Part shown: one piece after another, positions 18,947 to 27,747 of the stretch
Layout of the letters: the number at the start of each line of letters is the position of its first letter
How positions within the stretch are numbered: the stretch's first letter is position 1
NCBI RefSeq assembly: GCF_002079055.1
Contig: NC_047498.1
Location: 372,001 to 436,000, forward strand
Length of the DNA: 64,000 bases
Direction of reading: 5' to 3'
Source: Saccharomyces paradoxus
Taxonomy: Eukaryota > Ascomycota > Saccharomycetes > Saccharomycetales > Saccharomycetaceae
Position numbers and translations under genes: made by a program
The notes under the pieces: generated by a model
What the model was told of the DNA's origin: nothing
What the model saw: the letters and a program-made list of their open reading frames with translations, nothing else
The model's database searches: none

Positions 18947-21778
18947 ATGGTCAGATCATACCAACGTTTTGAGCAAGCTTCTGCTTTTGGTGTAATAGCA
19001 TCCAACGCCAATTGTGTCTGGATACCTGCGTCATCCAGAACTAATAATGGTAGTGGACCGGGACAATTGATAACGAGTGCCCTCGAGGACGTTAATATAT
19101 GGGATATTAAGACCGGAGATTTGATCAGTACATTATCCGATGGCTTGCCTCCAGGTGCGTCCGATGCCAGGGGCGCCAAGCCAGCCGAGTGTACATATTT
19201 GGAGGTACATCAAGATACTGATTTATTAGCTGTCGGTTACGCAGATGGTGTCATTAAAGTTTGGGATTTAATGTCTAAGACTGTGCTTTTGAACTTTAAC
19301 GGTCACAAAGCAGCCATAACATTATTACAATTTGATGGGACCGGCACCAGATTGATTTCTGGTTCCAAGGACTCTAATATCATTGTGTGGGATCTTGTTG
19401 GTGAAGTTGGTCTGTATAAACTAAGATCACACAAGGATTCTATTACTGGGTTTTGGTGCCAAGGAGAAGATTGGTTGATTAGCACCTCTAAAGACGGGAT
19501 GATCAAGTTATGGGATCTAAAAACACATCAATGTATAGAGACACATATTGCGCATACAGGAGAGTGTTGGGGCCTTGCAGTAAAGGACGATTTACTGATT
19601 ACAACTGGTACAGATAGTCAAGTAAAGGTTTGGAAATTGGACATGGAGAATGACAAAATGGGGGAAAAATTAACCGAGATGGGTATTTTCGAAAAGCAAA
19701 GTAAACAGCGTGGGTTGAAGATTGAATTCATAACCAATGCATCCGACAAAACCTCTTTTTTTTACATTCAAAATGCTGATAAAACCATCGAGACTTTCAG
19801 AATTAGAAAAGAAGAAGAAATAGCAAGAGGTTTAAAGAAAAGAGAGAAGAGGTTAAAAGAAAAGGGTTTGACAGACGAAGAAATTGCAAAATCTATTAAA
19901 GATTCCTACACCTCATTTATATTGCATCCTTTTCAAACGGTAAGATCATTGTATAAAATAAAATCTGCATCATGGACAACGGTCACAAGTTCCAAATTAG
20001 AGTTAGTATTAACTACATCGAGTAATACAATCGAGTATTACTCCATTCCATATGAAAAAAGAGACCCAACAAGCCCTGCTCCCCTCAAGACGTATACTAT
20101 TGAATTGCAAGGGCAAAGAACGGACGTGCGTAGTATTGACATTAGTGACGATAACAGGTTACTAGCCACGGCATCCAATGGTTCATTAAAAATCTGGAAT
20201 ATCAAAACGCACAAATGTATTAGAACTTTCGAATGTGGGTATGCATTAACTTGTAAATTTTTGCCAGGTGGACTACTAGTCATACTGGGGACAAGAAACG
20301 GAGAGTTACAACTTTTTGACCTAGCCTCGTCAAGTCTTTTAGATACCATTGAAGATGCACATGATGCTGCAATTTGGTCTCTAGATTTGACATCAGATGG
20401 TAAACGATTAGTGACCGGATCTGCCGATAAGACTGTCAAATTTTGGAATTTCGAAGTTGAAAATACCTTAGTGCCAGGTACCAAGAGCAAATTCTTACCC
20501 ATTTTGAAGCTACACCATGATACCACTTTAGAATTAACTGATGACATTTTAAGTGTACGGATCTCCCCCGACGATAAGTATCTAGCCATTTCTTTGCTAG
20601 ATAATACTGTTAAGGTATTCTTTTTAGACTCAATGAAGTTTTACCTAAGTTTATATGGGCACAAATTACCTGTTCTATCTATTGATATTTCATTCGATTC
20701 TAAGATGATTATCACATCCTCGGCAGACAAAAATATCAAGATTTGGGGTTTAGATTTTGGTGACTGTCACAAGTCTTTATTCGCCCATCAGGATTCGATT
20801 ATGGACGTTAAATTTTTACCAGAATCCCACAATTTCTTTAGTTGTTCCAAAGATGCAGTGGTGAAATATTGGGATGGTGAGAAATTCGAATGCATTCAAA
20901 AACTATACGCTCATCAAAGCGAAGTTTGGGCATTGGCCGTTGCTACCGATGGTAGCTTCGTTGTTTCTTCATCCCATGATCATAGTATAAGAATCTGGGA
21001 AGAGACCGAAGATCAGGTATTTTTAGAAGAGGAAAAAGAGAAGGAACTTGAAGAACAATACGAAGATACATTGCTAACTTCTTTAGAAGAAGGAAACGGT
21101 GATGACGCATTTAAAGGCGATGCAACAGGTGAGAATGTTGAAGATGAAGCATCCGATGTTCATAAACAAACTCTAGAATCTTTAAAGGCTGGTGAAAGAT
21201 TGATGGAGGCACTAGATTTAGGAATTGCTGAAATTGAAGGAATGGAGGCATACAACAGGGATATGAAGTTATGGCAAAGGAAGAAGTTGGGTGAAGCACC
21301 AATAAAACCACAGGGTAATTCTGTTCTTATTGCCGTAAATAAGACGCCTGAACAATATATTATGGATACACTGTTAAGAGTAAGAGTATCTCAGCTAGAA
21401 GATGCGTTAATGGTTATGCCATTCTCGTATGTCCTAAAATTCCTAAAATTTATTGATACCGTTATGCAAAATAAAACTTTGTTGCACTCTCATCTACCAT
21501 TAATTTGCAAGAACTTATTTTTCATTATCAAATTTAATCATAAAGAATTGGTTTCTCAGAAGAACGAAGAATTAAAACTGCAAATAAATAGAGTAAAAAC
21601 TGAATTAAGGAGTGCATTGAAATCTACCGAGGATGATTTAGGGTTCAATGTTCAAGGTTTGAAATTTGTCAGACAACAGTGGAATCTAAAGCACAACTAC
21701 GAATTCGTTGATGAATATGACCAACAAGAGAAAGAGGGTAAAAGTGCGAGAAAAAGAGTCTTTGGAACGGTTATATAA
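18947..21778 (+). CDS. DIP2: Dip2 (Utp12), WD40 protein of the SSU processome
   Basis: Dip2/Utp12 belongs to the UTP-B complex, which binds the U3 snoRNP and nascent pre-rRNA in the nucleolus for 18S rRNA processing. The 943-residue length equals that of S. cerevisiae. Two WD40 propellers occupy about residues 1-700, with clear repeat ends such as IKVWDLMS, NIIVWDLVG, MIKLWDLKT, SLKIWNIKT and IRIWEET. The C-terminal Utp12 helical domain (about 770-920) includes MDTLLRVRVSQLEDALMVM and carries the dimerisation surface with Pwp2. A basic KKREKRLKEKG segment near 295 lies between propeller blades. It converges with ZRT2. Confidence 0.97.
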   Translation: MVRSYQRFEQASAFGVIASNANCVWIPASSRTNNGSGPGQLITSALEDVNIWDIKTGDLISTLSDGLPPGASDARGAKPAECTYLEVHQDTDLLAVGYADGVIKVWDLMSKTVLLNFNGHKAAITLLQFDGTGTRLISGSKDSNIIVWDLVGEVGLYKLRSHKDSITGFWCQGEDWLISTSKDGMIKLWDLKTHQCIETHIAHTGECWGLAVKDDLLITTGTDSQVKVWKLDMENDKMGEKLTEMGIFEKQSKQRGLKIEFITNASDKTSFFYIQNADKTIETFRIRKEEEIARGLKKREKRLKEKGLTDEEIAKSIKDSYTSFILHPFQTVRSLYKIKSASWTTVTSSKLELVLTTSSNTIEYYSIPYEKRDPTSPAPLKTYTIELQGQRTDVRSIDISDDNRLLATASNGSLKIWNIKTHKCIRTFECGYALTCKFLPGGLLVILGTRNGELQLFDLASSSLLDTIEDAHDAAIWSLDLTSDGKRLVTGSADKTVKFWNFEVENTLVPGTKSKFLPILKLHHDTTLELTDDILSVRISPDDKYLAISLLDNTVKVFFLDSMKFYLSLYGHKLPVLSIDISFDSKMIITSSADKNIKIWGLDFGDCHKSLFAHQDSIMDVKFLPESHNFFSCSKDAVVKYWDGEKFECIQKLYAHQSEVWALAVATDGSFVVSSSHDHSIRIWEETEDQVFLEEEKEKELEEQYEDTLLTSLEEGNGDDAFKGDATGENVEDEASDVHKQTLESLKAGERLMEALDLGIAEIEGMEAYNRDMKLWQRKKLGEAPIKPQGNSVLIAVNKTPEQYIMDTLLRVRVSQLEDALMVMPFSYVLKFLKFIDTVMQNKTLLHSHLPLICKNLFFIIKFNHKELVSQKNEELKLQINRVKTELRSALKSTEDDLGFNVQGLKFVRQQWNLKHNYEFVDEYDQQEKEGKSARKRVFGTVI

Positions 21779-22083
21779 TAAAACTATTATCTTACATAAT
21801 ACCCGCATTTTGATCCCTTTTCACATTTTGAAACGATAGATAAAATTATCTGTATACTATATAATCATGGATATAAAATTGTCATTCTGACTCCCTTTTT
21901 GAATAACAGGCATATCCAGATAACGGAATATGTGCCTTTTGTATTTTTGGTTGCTGTCGTCCGTTTCGCGGGGTTTCGCCTCGGCTATGCAGGACAGGTG
22001 AGAAACTATAAATCATGCATTTTTTTTTTTTTTTTTTTTTGATAATGAGCAACTACTTAGGCTAACAAAATATGCTTGAAACA
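21779..22083. other. DIP2/ZRT2 convergent 3' spacer with poly(T)
   Basis: This spacer holds a 21-base T run (22020-22040), which will be length-variable. The DIP2 side has A/T-rich terminator-like sequence. No gene is visible. Confidence 0.65.
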
Positions 22084-23352
22084 CTATGCCCATTTCCCTA
22101 GCAGAGCCATTAAAGCAGCTCCACAACACATTATGAAATATGCGCTAAGCATTTTCCTGAGACCATCGGGCCCCTTGAATTGATTGGAGTATAAAAATTC
22201 ATGAGCCATTAATTCGACTAGTCCAGTATAAATTAGAATTCCCGATGATATCGAATCGAAAACACCATTAGCAATTAATGCTCTTCTGGAACCAGGTATC
22301 CAAGAGTGTCTGACACCAATACCTACTGCGACCGCTATAGGTGACGTTAGCGTGAAGGCTAACCCCATTAACCAAGGCGTATACTTTTTACTTTCTGGCC
22401 AATTTGTTTCAGCGACTCTTGTTCCCAGACCCAAACCTTCGAACATTTGATGGAAAGTTAAAACGATGAATAAAGTTTCGAATTCTTCACCGGCAACAGA
22501 CAGCGAAAGACCCACAAATACAGAGTGAAAGATGATGCCGAATTCTAGAATAAATACCGCCAGCATTTGATTAAGGTATTGTTCTTTATCTTCCTCCTCG
22601 ATCAGTGTGCCTAACTGGGAAGCACCCTGATGGTCATTTTCGTGAGAGTAGTGATCTTTTCCAGGTACAGAAGCGAGATTTGTTGCATGCGAACTGATTG
22701 GAATTAGTCCATTGGCTATTGATTGCGTTTTTACGGCTTCTAAATCATAATTAGTAACATTCGAGCTGGGCTCTTTTTCCTTTATAGAAGTGACAACAAT
22801 CTCTTCGTTTCTGGTTGTGTAGGGAGTTTTGTTGTTATGGATGGAGTAAGCAGCTTCGTTATTGAAAGATGCAGGATCTGAGTCCGTATTTCTGATAACA
22901 AATCCTGCACTGGGAATATCTGTATCAATACTGGCAATTTCCCCATGGTCCCCATGATCGTGGCCCAGTGTTTTCGCTACAAAATAATGAGTGATGATTT
23001 CGGTGAAGAAAAGTAGGAAAAGCGACATCAAGCATATCCCAAAAGCCCACGGATATTCAGCAAATGTGCCACCGAGACATTCATCTCCCAGAGCTTCTGC
23101 TGCGGGCTGTAAAAGGTGAACGAACGCCGTGGCCACGATGACGCCAGAACCAAAAAACTTCGCTATAAAGAAGCACCATTTTGGTAGCCTTATGAACGAA
23201 TATCTTGATGATAAAATTGGGAAATAAACCCCCAATCCTGACGATATCAGTATGATGAATACTGCCAGAATTCGAAGACCTGCGTGTCCATTATAGTCAT
23301 TAGAAGCTTGGCAACTATCTACGGAGTCATCCCTCACTATAAGGTTAATCAT
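22084..23352 (-). CDS. ZRT2: Zrt2, low-affinity zinc transporter (ZIP family)
   Basis: Zrt2 is the low-affinity plasma-membrane zinc importer of the ZIP family. The 422 residues equal the S. cerevisiae length. Eight membrane segments can be placed, three before and five after a long cytosolic loop. The loop has a metal-binding HDHGDHGE cluster (131-138) and HYSHENDH further on. The signature segments are present: FHSVFVGLSL in TM IV and HQMFEGLGLG in TM V, whose histidines and glutamate line the zinc path. The upstream region holds Zap1 sites. It converges with DIP2. Confidence 0.97.
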   Translation of the reverse strand: MINLIVRDDSVDSCQASNDYNGHAGLRILAVFIILISSGLGVYFPILSSRYSFIRLPKWCFFIAKFFGSGVIVATAFVHLLQPAAEALGDECLGGTFAEYPWAFGICLMSLFLLFFTEIITHYFVAKTLGHDHGDHGEIASIDTDIPSAGFVIRNTDSDPASFNNEAAYSIHNNKTPYTTRNEEIVVTSIKEKEPSSNVTNYDLEAVKTQSIANGLIPISSHATNLASVPGKDHYSHENDHQGASQLGTLIEEEDKEQYLNQMLAVFILEFGIIFHSVFVGLSLSVAGEEFETLFIVLTFHQMFEGLGLGTRVAETNWPESKKYTPWLMGLAFTLTSPIAVAVGIGVRHSWIPGSRRALIANGVFDSISSGILIYTGLVELMAHEFLYSNQFKGPDGLRKMLSAYFIMCCGAALMALLGKWA

Positions 23353-23454
23353 ACTTTCAAATATGCAGTATCGCTTAGAAGGTGCTGCAATGTTTTCTTT
23401 GGCTGATGCACCGTTGTATTTTTGGATATCAATTGTAAATTTGCCTCCGATCTA

Positions 23455-23465
23455 ACCAACAGGGT
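23455..23465 (-). promoter_or_regulatory. Candidate repressive Zap1 site (ZRE3-like) near the ZRT2 start
   Basis: ACCAACAGGGT keeps the outer ACC and GGGT arms of the Zap1 consensus and lies about 100 bases before the ATG, on the gene side of the TATA box. In S. cerevisiae a weaker site near the transcription start represses ZRT2 under severe zinc limitation. The match here is weak. Confidence 0.4.
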
Positions 23466-23609
23466 GTATGATTCAATAAACAGAGGCATCATATATAATG
23501 GGTATTCAGATCATGTCTCCCAGGACGTTGCGTCATTTAAAATTGTCTCCCACACTGTATTTTACCAAAGGATATATCAAGCTGGTTTGTAGTAGTTAAA
23601 GGGCAACGT

Positions 23610-23669
23610 ACCCTAAAGGTTGTGGAAAAATTTTTCATTCTTGAAAGAGCCGCAGGTAACCTTCAGGGT
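23610..23669 (-). promoter_or_regulatory. Two Zap1 zinc-responsive elements upstream of ZRT2
   Basis: ACCCTAAAGGT (23610-23620) and ACCTTCAGGGT (23659-23669) each match the Zap1 consensus ACCTTNAAGGT at ten of eleven positions or fit its relaxed form ACCYTNARGGT. They stand about 260 and 310 bases upstream of the ATG and beyond the TATA box at 23491-23498, where the activating sites ZRE1 and ZRE2 are known to lie in S. cerevisiae. Confidence 0.8.
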
Positions 23670-23820
23670 TATATCATCATGAACGATGATGGTTGCCTTT
23701 TTTGGCCTTTAAGACTACGCTAAGTGTAAATCAAAAATCATAAAAGAAATAAATGTATTACTGTTATTGTTGCTGTCACTATTACTTGTTATGTTAATAT
23801 CGTACGTAGATAAATGTCCG

Positions 23821-26130
23821 TCAGAGACTATCACTTTCGTTTGAAGGGGTGAGGCTCGAATTTTGCTCGTATGTTGCTCTGGATGGGGGTGGATCCAGTA
23901 ATCCGTGTTTCCGCATATCATCTCGCAACTGTTCTTCCATTTTCATTAGGACGCTCCCATCTTTATCTCGGGCAATGGTTTCTTTTACGGGACTTGTCTC
24001 ATACGGGCTGTCAAGGTGGCTCTTTTTGGGAGATGTAAGCTTCTTGCTGATAGAGTGTTCTAATTTTTTACCACCCGTGCAAATCATCCGACTTCTATGC
24101 ACCATTAGGGCATCCTCCCTGTTAAATCTCTTTCCACATGGGCAAATGTATTTCTTGGCATTATGGGAAATCTTGTGTCTTATTAAATCATGATTGCGGA
24201 CAAATGCCTTGGTGCAACCGGGGAAGTCGCATGAGTATGGTCTATCTTGCAAATGTGTTTGAATATGCGACCTTATATTGTATCTACGTTTGAATACTTT
24301 GCTACAGTTAGGGTATAGGCACTCGAATAGTTTATCGGGCAGTTCTTTCACGTACTGGTCAATAGTACCTGGAGGCAGCGTGGTTGGTTTCTTCGTGATT
24401 TTCATTGGTGTAGTCCTGGGTATTATTTCGCCTGGTGGAGGGGACGTGATATCCAGAGTAGGGCTCTTATGAATATCATGTGTGACAGGTGGTGCTTGCG
24501 GATAACTTTCTTCTTCACCGTGACTGTTACTTCGTATGGGTGTCTTAATTTCTAACTGACGGTCTGTTAAATCTGGTGCGTTTAGAAGCGGATCTAGGCT
24601 ATTTCCGTCCTTTGTTAAAGTTTTGATGGGAGTATGTTGAAATAAATGCTTTTGTGGTAAAGAATTCTTAATTGGAGTATTATTTGTGGAACCAGGAATG
24701 GGAGGTAGTACACTTGATGATGGTAAAGCGTTTCCGTTTTTTACCATTGGGCTTTGAGTATTCCGCATATGGATGGGTTCAATGTCATCTTGTAGTTGTG
24801 AAATTGTCGAGACTGTAGAAACTACAGATTCCCTTTTCTTATGGATAGGTGACAACTGTGTTCTAGATGTGAACGTGCTAGTAGCATATCGATCGTCCTT
24901 GCTTCTATCGGCGTTAACAAGGAAGGGCGATCTCAAACTGTTTCCATTTATCCTTGGAGAGATACTAAGCCCACCTGGGGAAGTCTTCTCGAAAAGTCGG
25001 AATATGTTATCACCAGTATTATTTCTCTTATCATTATCATTTTTATCACTGGTGTTATTATGGTCATCATAGGCCAAGCCACACATACTTAGATTATAGT
25101 TTGGTGGAGAAAATGAAAGCAGTTCAGAATCTCTCAAATAACCGCTGTTAGAGGAAAATAGGTTCAATCCATTACTTTCTGGGCTTTTATTTGGATATCG
25201 TTGCCTATGGTATTTCCTGGATGGCGAACCATTTATCGACGTATTTGAAATCGGCGGCGATATCAACGTTGGAGGGGGGAATTGATACCCTCCATTTGCG
25301 GAGTTCGTTGTGACAATTATAGCATTATCCTTGGACCTACTGTTTTGCATCGCTGGTGTCTTTAGTATTACTGGGGATCCGGGTTTGGAATTAGACTTTG
25401 CAGTCTCAGATACCAACTTTTGGGCCACCTCTTCTTGTTCTTCCAATACTCTTCGTAACTTTTCTTGCTGTAATTGATTATCTCTCAGCTGCTTCTCCAA
25501 TTTTTCGTTAACTTCCTTTTGCTTTTCAAGTGCAATCCTTAACTCCTCTTGCTGTTTCAACAAGACCTGACTCAAATAGCTATTTTCACCATCTTTTTCC
25601 CTTATATGATCAAAGTCGTGATTGTTATGTTTTACCGTATGATTTCCTAATTCGTTTATGAGATCCATGGGTTGAGGATCTTTAGACATGTTTAGAATGG
25701 ATTGCTGTAAACTGGAAACACTCAATGTCTTATTATGGCCGAGAAATCCAAATATCGCTGTGCCACTTAGACCTCTCTTGTGCGAGGACATTGATTTTTT
25801 GCTATAGTGGGAGATTTTGTTGTTTTCATCACCAAAATTCCAAGTTCTGTCAATACTCTTTTTATCACGAGGGTCATCGCCTGTCTTAGGGGAAGGAACC
25901 AAAGGAATATCCAAATCTCTTAACTCTTGAGTCAACAGGTCATCGATGTTGTAGTAGTCCATGCCCAACAAGTTATCGAGGCCATCGTCATTTTCATTAT
26001 TTGAGGGATAATTATCGGCCTGGGGTATGGTGGGATCGACATTATCATGATGTTGAGCATACTCTTCATCTTGAATGTCCTTCGCGAAGCCTGAGGGATT
26101 TATATACCACGGATCTACAACGTTATCCAT
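23821..26130 (-). CDS. ACE2: Ace2, G1 daughter-cell transcription factor
   Basis: Ace2 activates cell-separation genes such as CTS1 and SCW11 in early G1 and accumulates in daughter nuclei under Cbk1-Mob2 (RAM) control. It has 769 residues (770 in S. cerevisiae). Near the C-terminus are three zinc fingers (about 600-690): CLYPNCSKVF...H, CDFPGCTKAF...H and an atypical third finger CPCGKRF that ends H-x4-C. Cbk1 sites H-x-K/R-x-x-S are seen at SHKRGLS (S122) and GHNKTLS (S137), with a third, HKKRES, further on, all as in S. cerevisiae. A glutamate/glutamine-rich coiled coil (KQQEELRIALEKQKE) lies near residue 190. Its divergent paralogue is SWI5, outside this window. Confidence 0.97.
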   Translation of the reverse strand: MDNVVDPWYINPSGFAKDIQDEEYAQHHDNVDPTIPQADNYPSNNENDDGLDNLLGMDYYNIDDLLTQELRDLDIPLVPSPKTGDDPRDKKSIDRTWNFGDENNKISHYSKKSMSSHKRGLSGTAIFGFLGHNKTLSVSSLQQSILNMSKDPQPMDLINELGNHTVKHNNHDFDHIREKDGENSYLSQVLLKQQEELRIALEKQKEVNEKLEKQLRDNQLQQEKLRRVLEEQEEVAQKLVSETAKSNSKPGSPVILKTPAMQNSRSKDNAIIVTTNSANGGYQFPPPTLISPPISNTSINGSPSRKYHRQRYPNKSPESNGLNLFSSNSGYLRDSELLSFSPPNYNLSMCGLAYDDHNNTSDKNDNDKRNNTGDNIFRLFEKTSPGGLSISPRINGNSLRSPFLVNADRSKDDRYATSTFTSRTQLSPIHKKRESVVSTVSTISQLQDDIEPIHMRNTQSPMVKNGNALPSSSVLPPIPGSTNNTPIKNSLPQKHLFQHTPIKTLTKDGNSLDPLLNAPDLTDRQLEIKTPIRSNSHGEEESYPQAPPVTHDIHKSPTLDITSPPPGEIIPRTTPMKITKKPTTLPPGTIDQYVKELPDKLFECLYPNCSKVFKRRYNIRSHIQTHLQDRPYSCDFPGCTKAFVRNHDLIRHKISHNAKKYICPCGKRFNREDALMVHRSRMICTGGKKLEHSISKKLTSPKKSHLDSPYETSPVKETIARDKDGSVLMKMEEQLRDDMRKHGLLDPPPSRATYEQNSSLTPSNESDSL

Positions 26131-26583
26131 GATTATATTAGCACTGTGTTTTTGGGCCTAAGGTTTTGTTTTTGTTATTCCTCGAATTTTGGTCTTGTAT
26201 TCTCTTTTCCTGATACTCTACTTGATTGCTTTATTTCTTCCTTTTGTTTGCTATGTACAATGCCGAGAGAGATTGTTATACCTTTATGTGTACTATAAAA
26301 ACCTTCAATAAAAGAAAAGGCAAAATAATTGCGAGTAAACAAACAACACTCCCTCCTTAATATTTGCCCGTTAATGGCTGAATGCTTTCTGAAATTGATT
26401 TACTAGCTATCAAGCATCCTTATCCTTAACATGCAAACCAAAAATGTCCTGAAATTTTCCCAAACTGCTTATGTTTACATTTTTCCGTTTTGAGATATTT
26501 ATCGTATATGGTGATAAATTTGACCTTTTCGACAAGCCGTTTTCAATGCCCGGGTTTCCTTGGGCGGCTATTCCTTTAACACT
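26131..26583. promoter_or_regulatory. ACE2 promoter region
   Basis: ACE2 belongs to the G2/M CLB2 cluster driven by Mcm1-Fkh2. In this spacer, GTAAACAAA (26335-26343) fits the forkhead site, CCGTTAATGG (26368-26377) is a plausible Mcm1 CC-N6-GG box, and a second forkhead core TGTTTAC is at 26472-26478. Spacing between the first two (about 25 bases) is wider than in typical pairs, so the assignment is tentative. The right end is the USB1 3' flank. Confidence 0.45.
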
Positions 26584-27456
26584 TTAGTTAAAAGGGATTC
26601 TAATGGAGCGGCGGTTTTCATCACAGTAGATAGAGTTAACCAAGAGCTCTGGCTGGTATGTGAATTCATTGTCGAGCAGCAAAAGTGCACCTATCGACTC
26701 GTTAAGTAGTTGATAACGTTTTAACGTGGCTTTTGAAGGGTTGCTGGCTATGGCAATTGAAATATGTAAGCACTGCCTACTTACAATTAGATCCTGATAG
26801 TTTGAAATGCCTGATTTCTGAAGTGCTTTACCTATTATCATTTTGAAAGGAGAAAGTTGTGTCCTATTGGAGTGTTCTGATACAGGGAGACCGAGGTACA
26901 AGGTATTGGCCCGTTCTGATATATACAACTTTGGATATGGGCAAATTTGAAGTGTAAAAGGGGCTATTTTATGATTTTGTAAACCGTTGCGTATTTCTTG
27001 AATGAAAATATGTCTTTGTTCTTCAGTTTCAAACAATAACGATCGGGTTAAGGAAATGTGTAAAGGTTTGGGGGCCCCCAAATGCGAAATGAACAACGGA
27101 TCAAAATCCGCCAGTTGAAACGGATTGGTATATCCCTGTTTCATAAAAGTTTCTTTATATTTACATATGATCTTCTGGAGTTGTCGGTGAATCGCTGGAG
27201 TTGGACGCCACTCAAAATATGTGAATGAACGCCAAAACCGACTTATATTCATATCCTGGTGCTCGTACTTTTGTAAGTTCGGAGTGATGTGGTACTTCAA
27301 TATGATTGAATCCGGGATTTCAGGCAAATCAGTGGAATCTGCTCTTTGTATACTAGTTTCCTCCGTGTGTTCGATTTCGATCTTAGCTTTGTTACCACTT
27401 TCGCTCTCGGTATCACTACCGTCACTGCTAGAATAATCTGCAGATAGAAATTCCAT
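26584..27456 (-). CDS. USB1: Usb1, U6 snRNA 3' phosphodiesterase
   Basis: Usb1 trims and modifies the 3' end of U6 snRNA, protecting it from decay; yeast Usb1 leaves a phosphate. The 290-residue length equals that of S. cerevisiae. It is a 2H phosphoesterase with both catalytic H-x-S motifs, HIS at 133-135 (LHISLTRSL) and HIS at 231-233 (CLHISIAI). The first ~45 residues are acidic, serine-rich and probably disordered. It is divergent from CKI1 across about 290 bases. A role in mitochondrial maintenance has also been reported for the yeast gene. Confidence 0.95.
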   Translation of the reverse strand: MEFLSADYSSSDGSDTESESGNKAKIEIEHTEETSIQRADSTDLPEIPDSIILKYHITPNLQKYEHQDMNISRFWRSFTYFEWRPTPAIHRQLQKIICKYKETFMKQGYTNPFQLADFDPLFISHLGAPKPLHISLTRSLLFETEEQRHIFIQEIRNGLQNHKIAPFTLQICPYPKLYISERANTLYLGLPVSEHSNRTQLSPFKMIIGKALQKSGISNYQDLIVSRQCLHISIAIASNPSKATLKRYQLLNESIGALLLLDNEFTYQPELLVNSIYCDENRRSIRIPFN

Positions 27457-27558
27457 AAGCTGTTTCCTTTTCTAAATGATTGATGGCCTCTTTCACTTTA
27501 GAATACCACCAACAGATGTCGCTCTTGTTCTTTGTTCTTTGTTCTTTCTGGTATAATA

Positions 27559-27566
27559 TTCACATG
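27559..27566 (-). promoter_or_regulatory. Candidate UASINO (Ino2-Ino4 site) in the CKI1 promoter
   Basis: The minus strand reads CATGTGAATA, eight of ten bases of the UASINO consensus CATGTGAAAT and all of its core. It lies about 180 bases before CKI1, which is known to respond to inositol and choline through Ino2-Ino4. Next to it is a threefold TTGTTCT repeat (about 27526-27548). Confidence 0.6.
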
Positions 27567-27747
27567 GTACTCTACCTTTTTCCTCGTTGCCCACCGGCCG
27601 GTTAAATCTCGAAGCGACAGAATTGTAGCTCTGTGGCTGTAAGGATAAGCCAAATTGAAAAGACATAGCACTAGCACAACAATACATAGTTTTTTTGAAA
27701 TATTCTATAGATTATACACACACAGATCCACATAAACTAGAACAAAA

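Larger units (their letters stand above)
23353..23820. promoter_or_regulatory. ZRT2 promoter and ACE2 3' flank
   Basis: The spacer contains the ZRT2 promoter (zinc-responsive elements and the TATA box at 23491-23498) and, at its right end, the ACE2 3' untranslated region. No further gene is visible. Confidence 0.7.

Noticed and set aside
26562-26570. GGGCGGCTA, a Ume6/URS1-like core
   Set aside because: It lies in the 3' flank of USB1, lacks the outer consensus bases, and ACE2 is not known as a Ume6 target.
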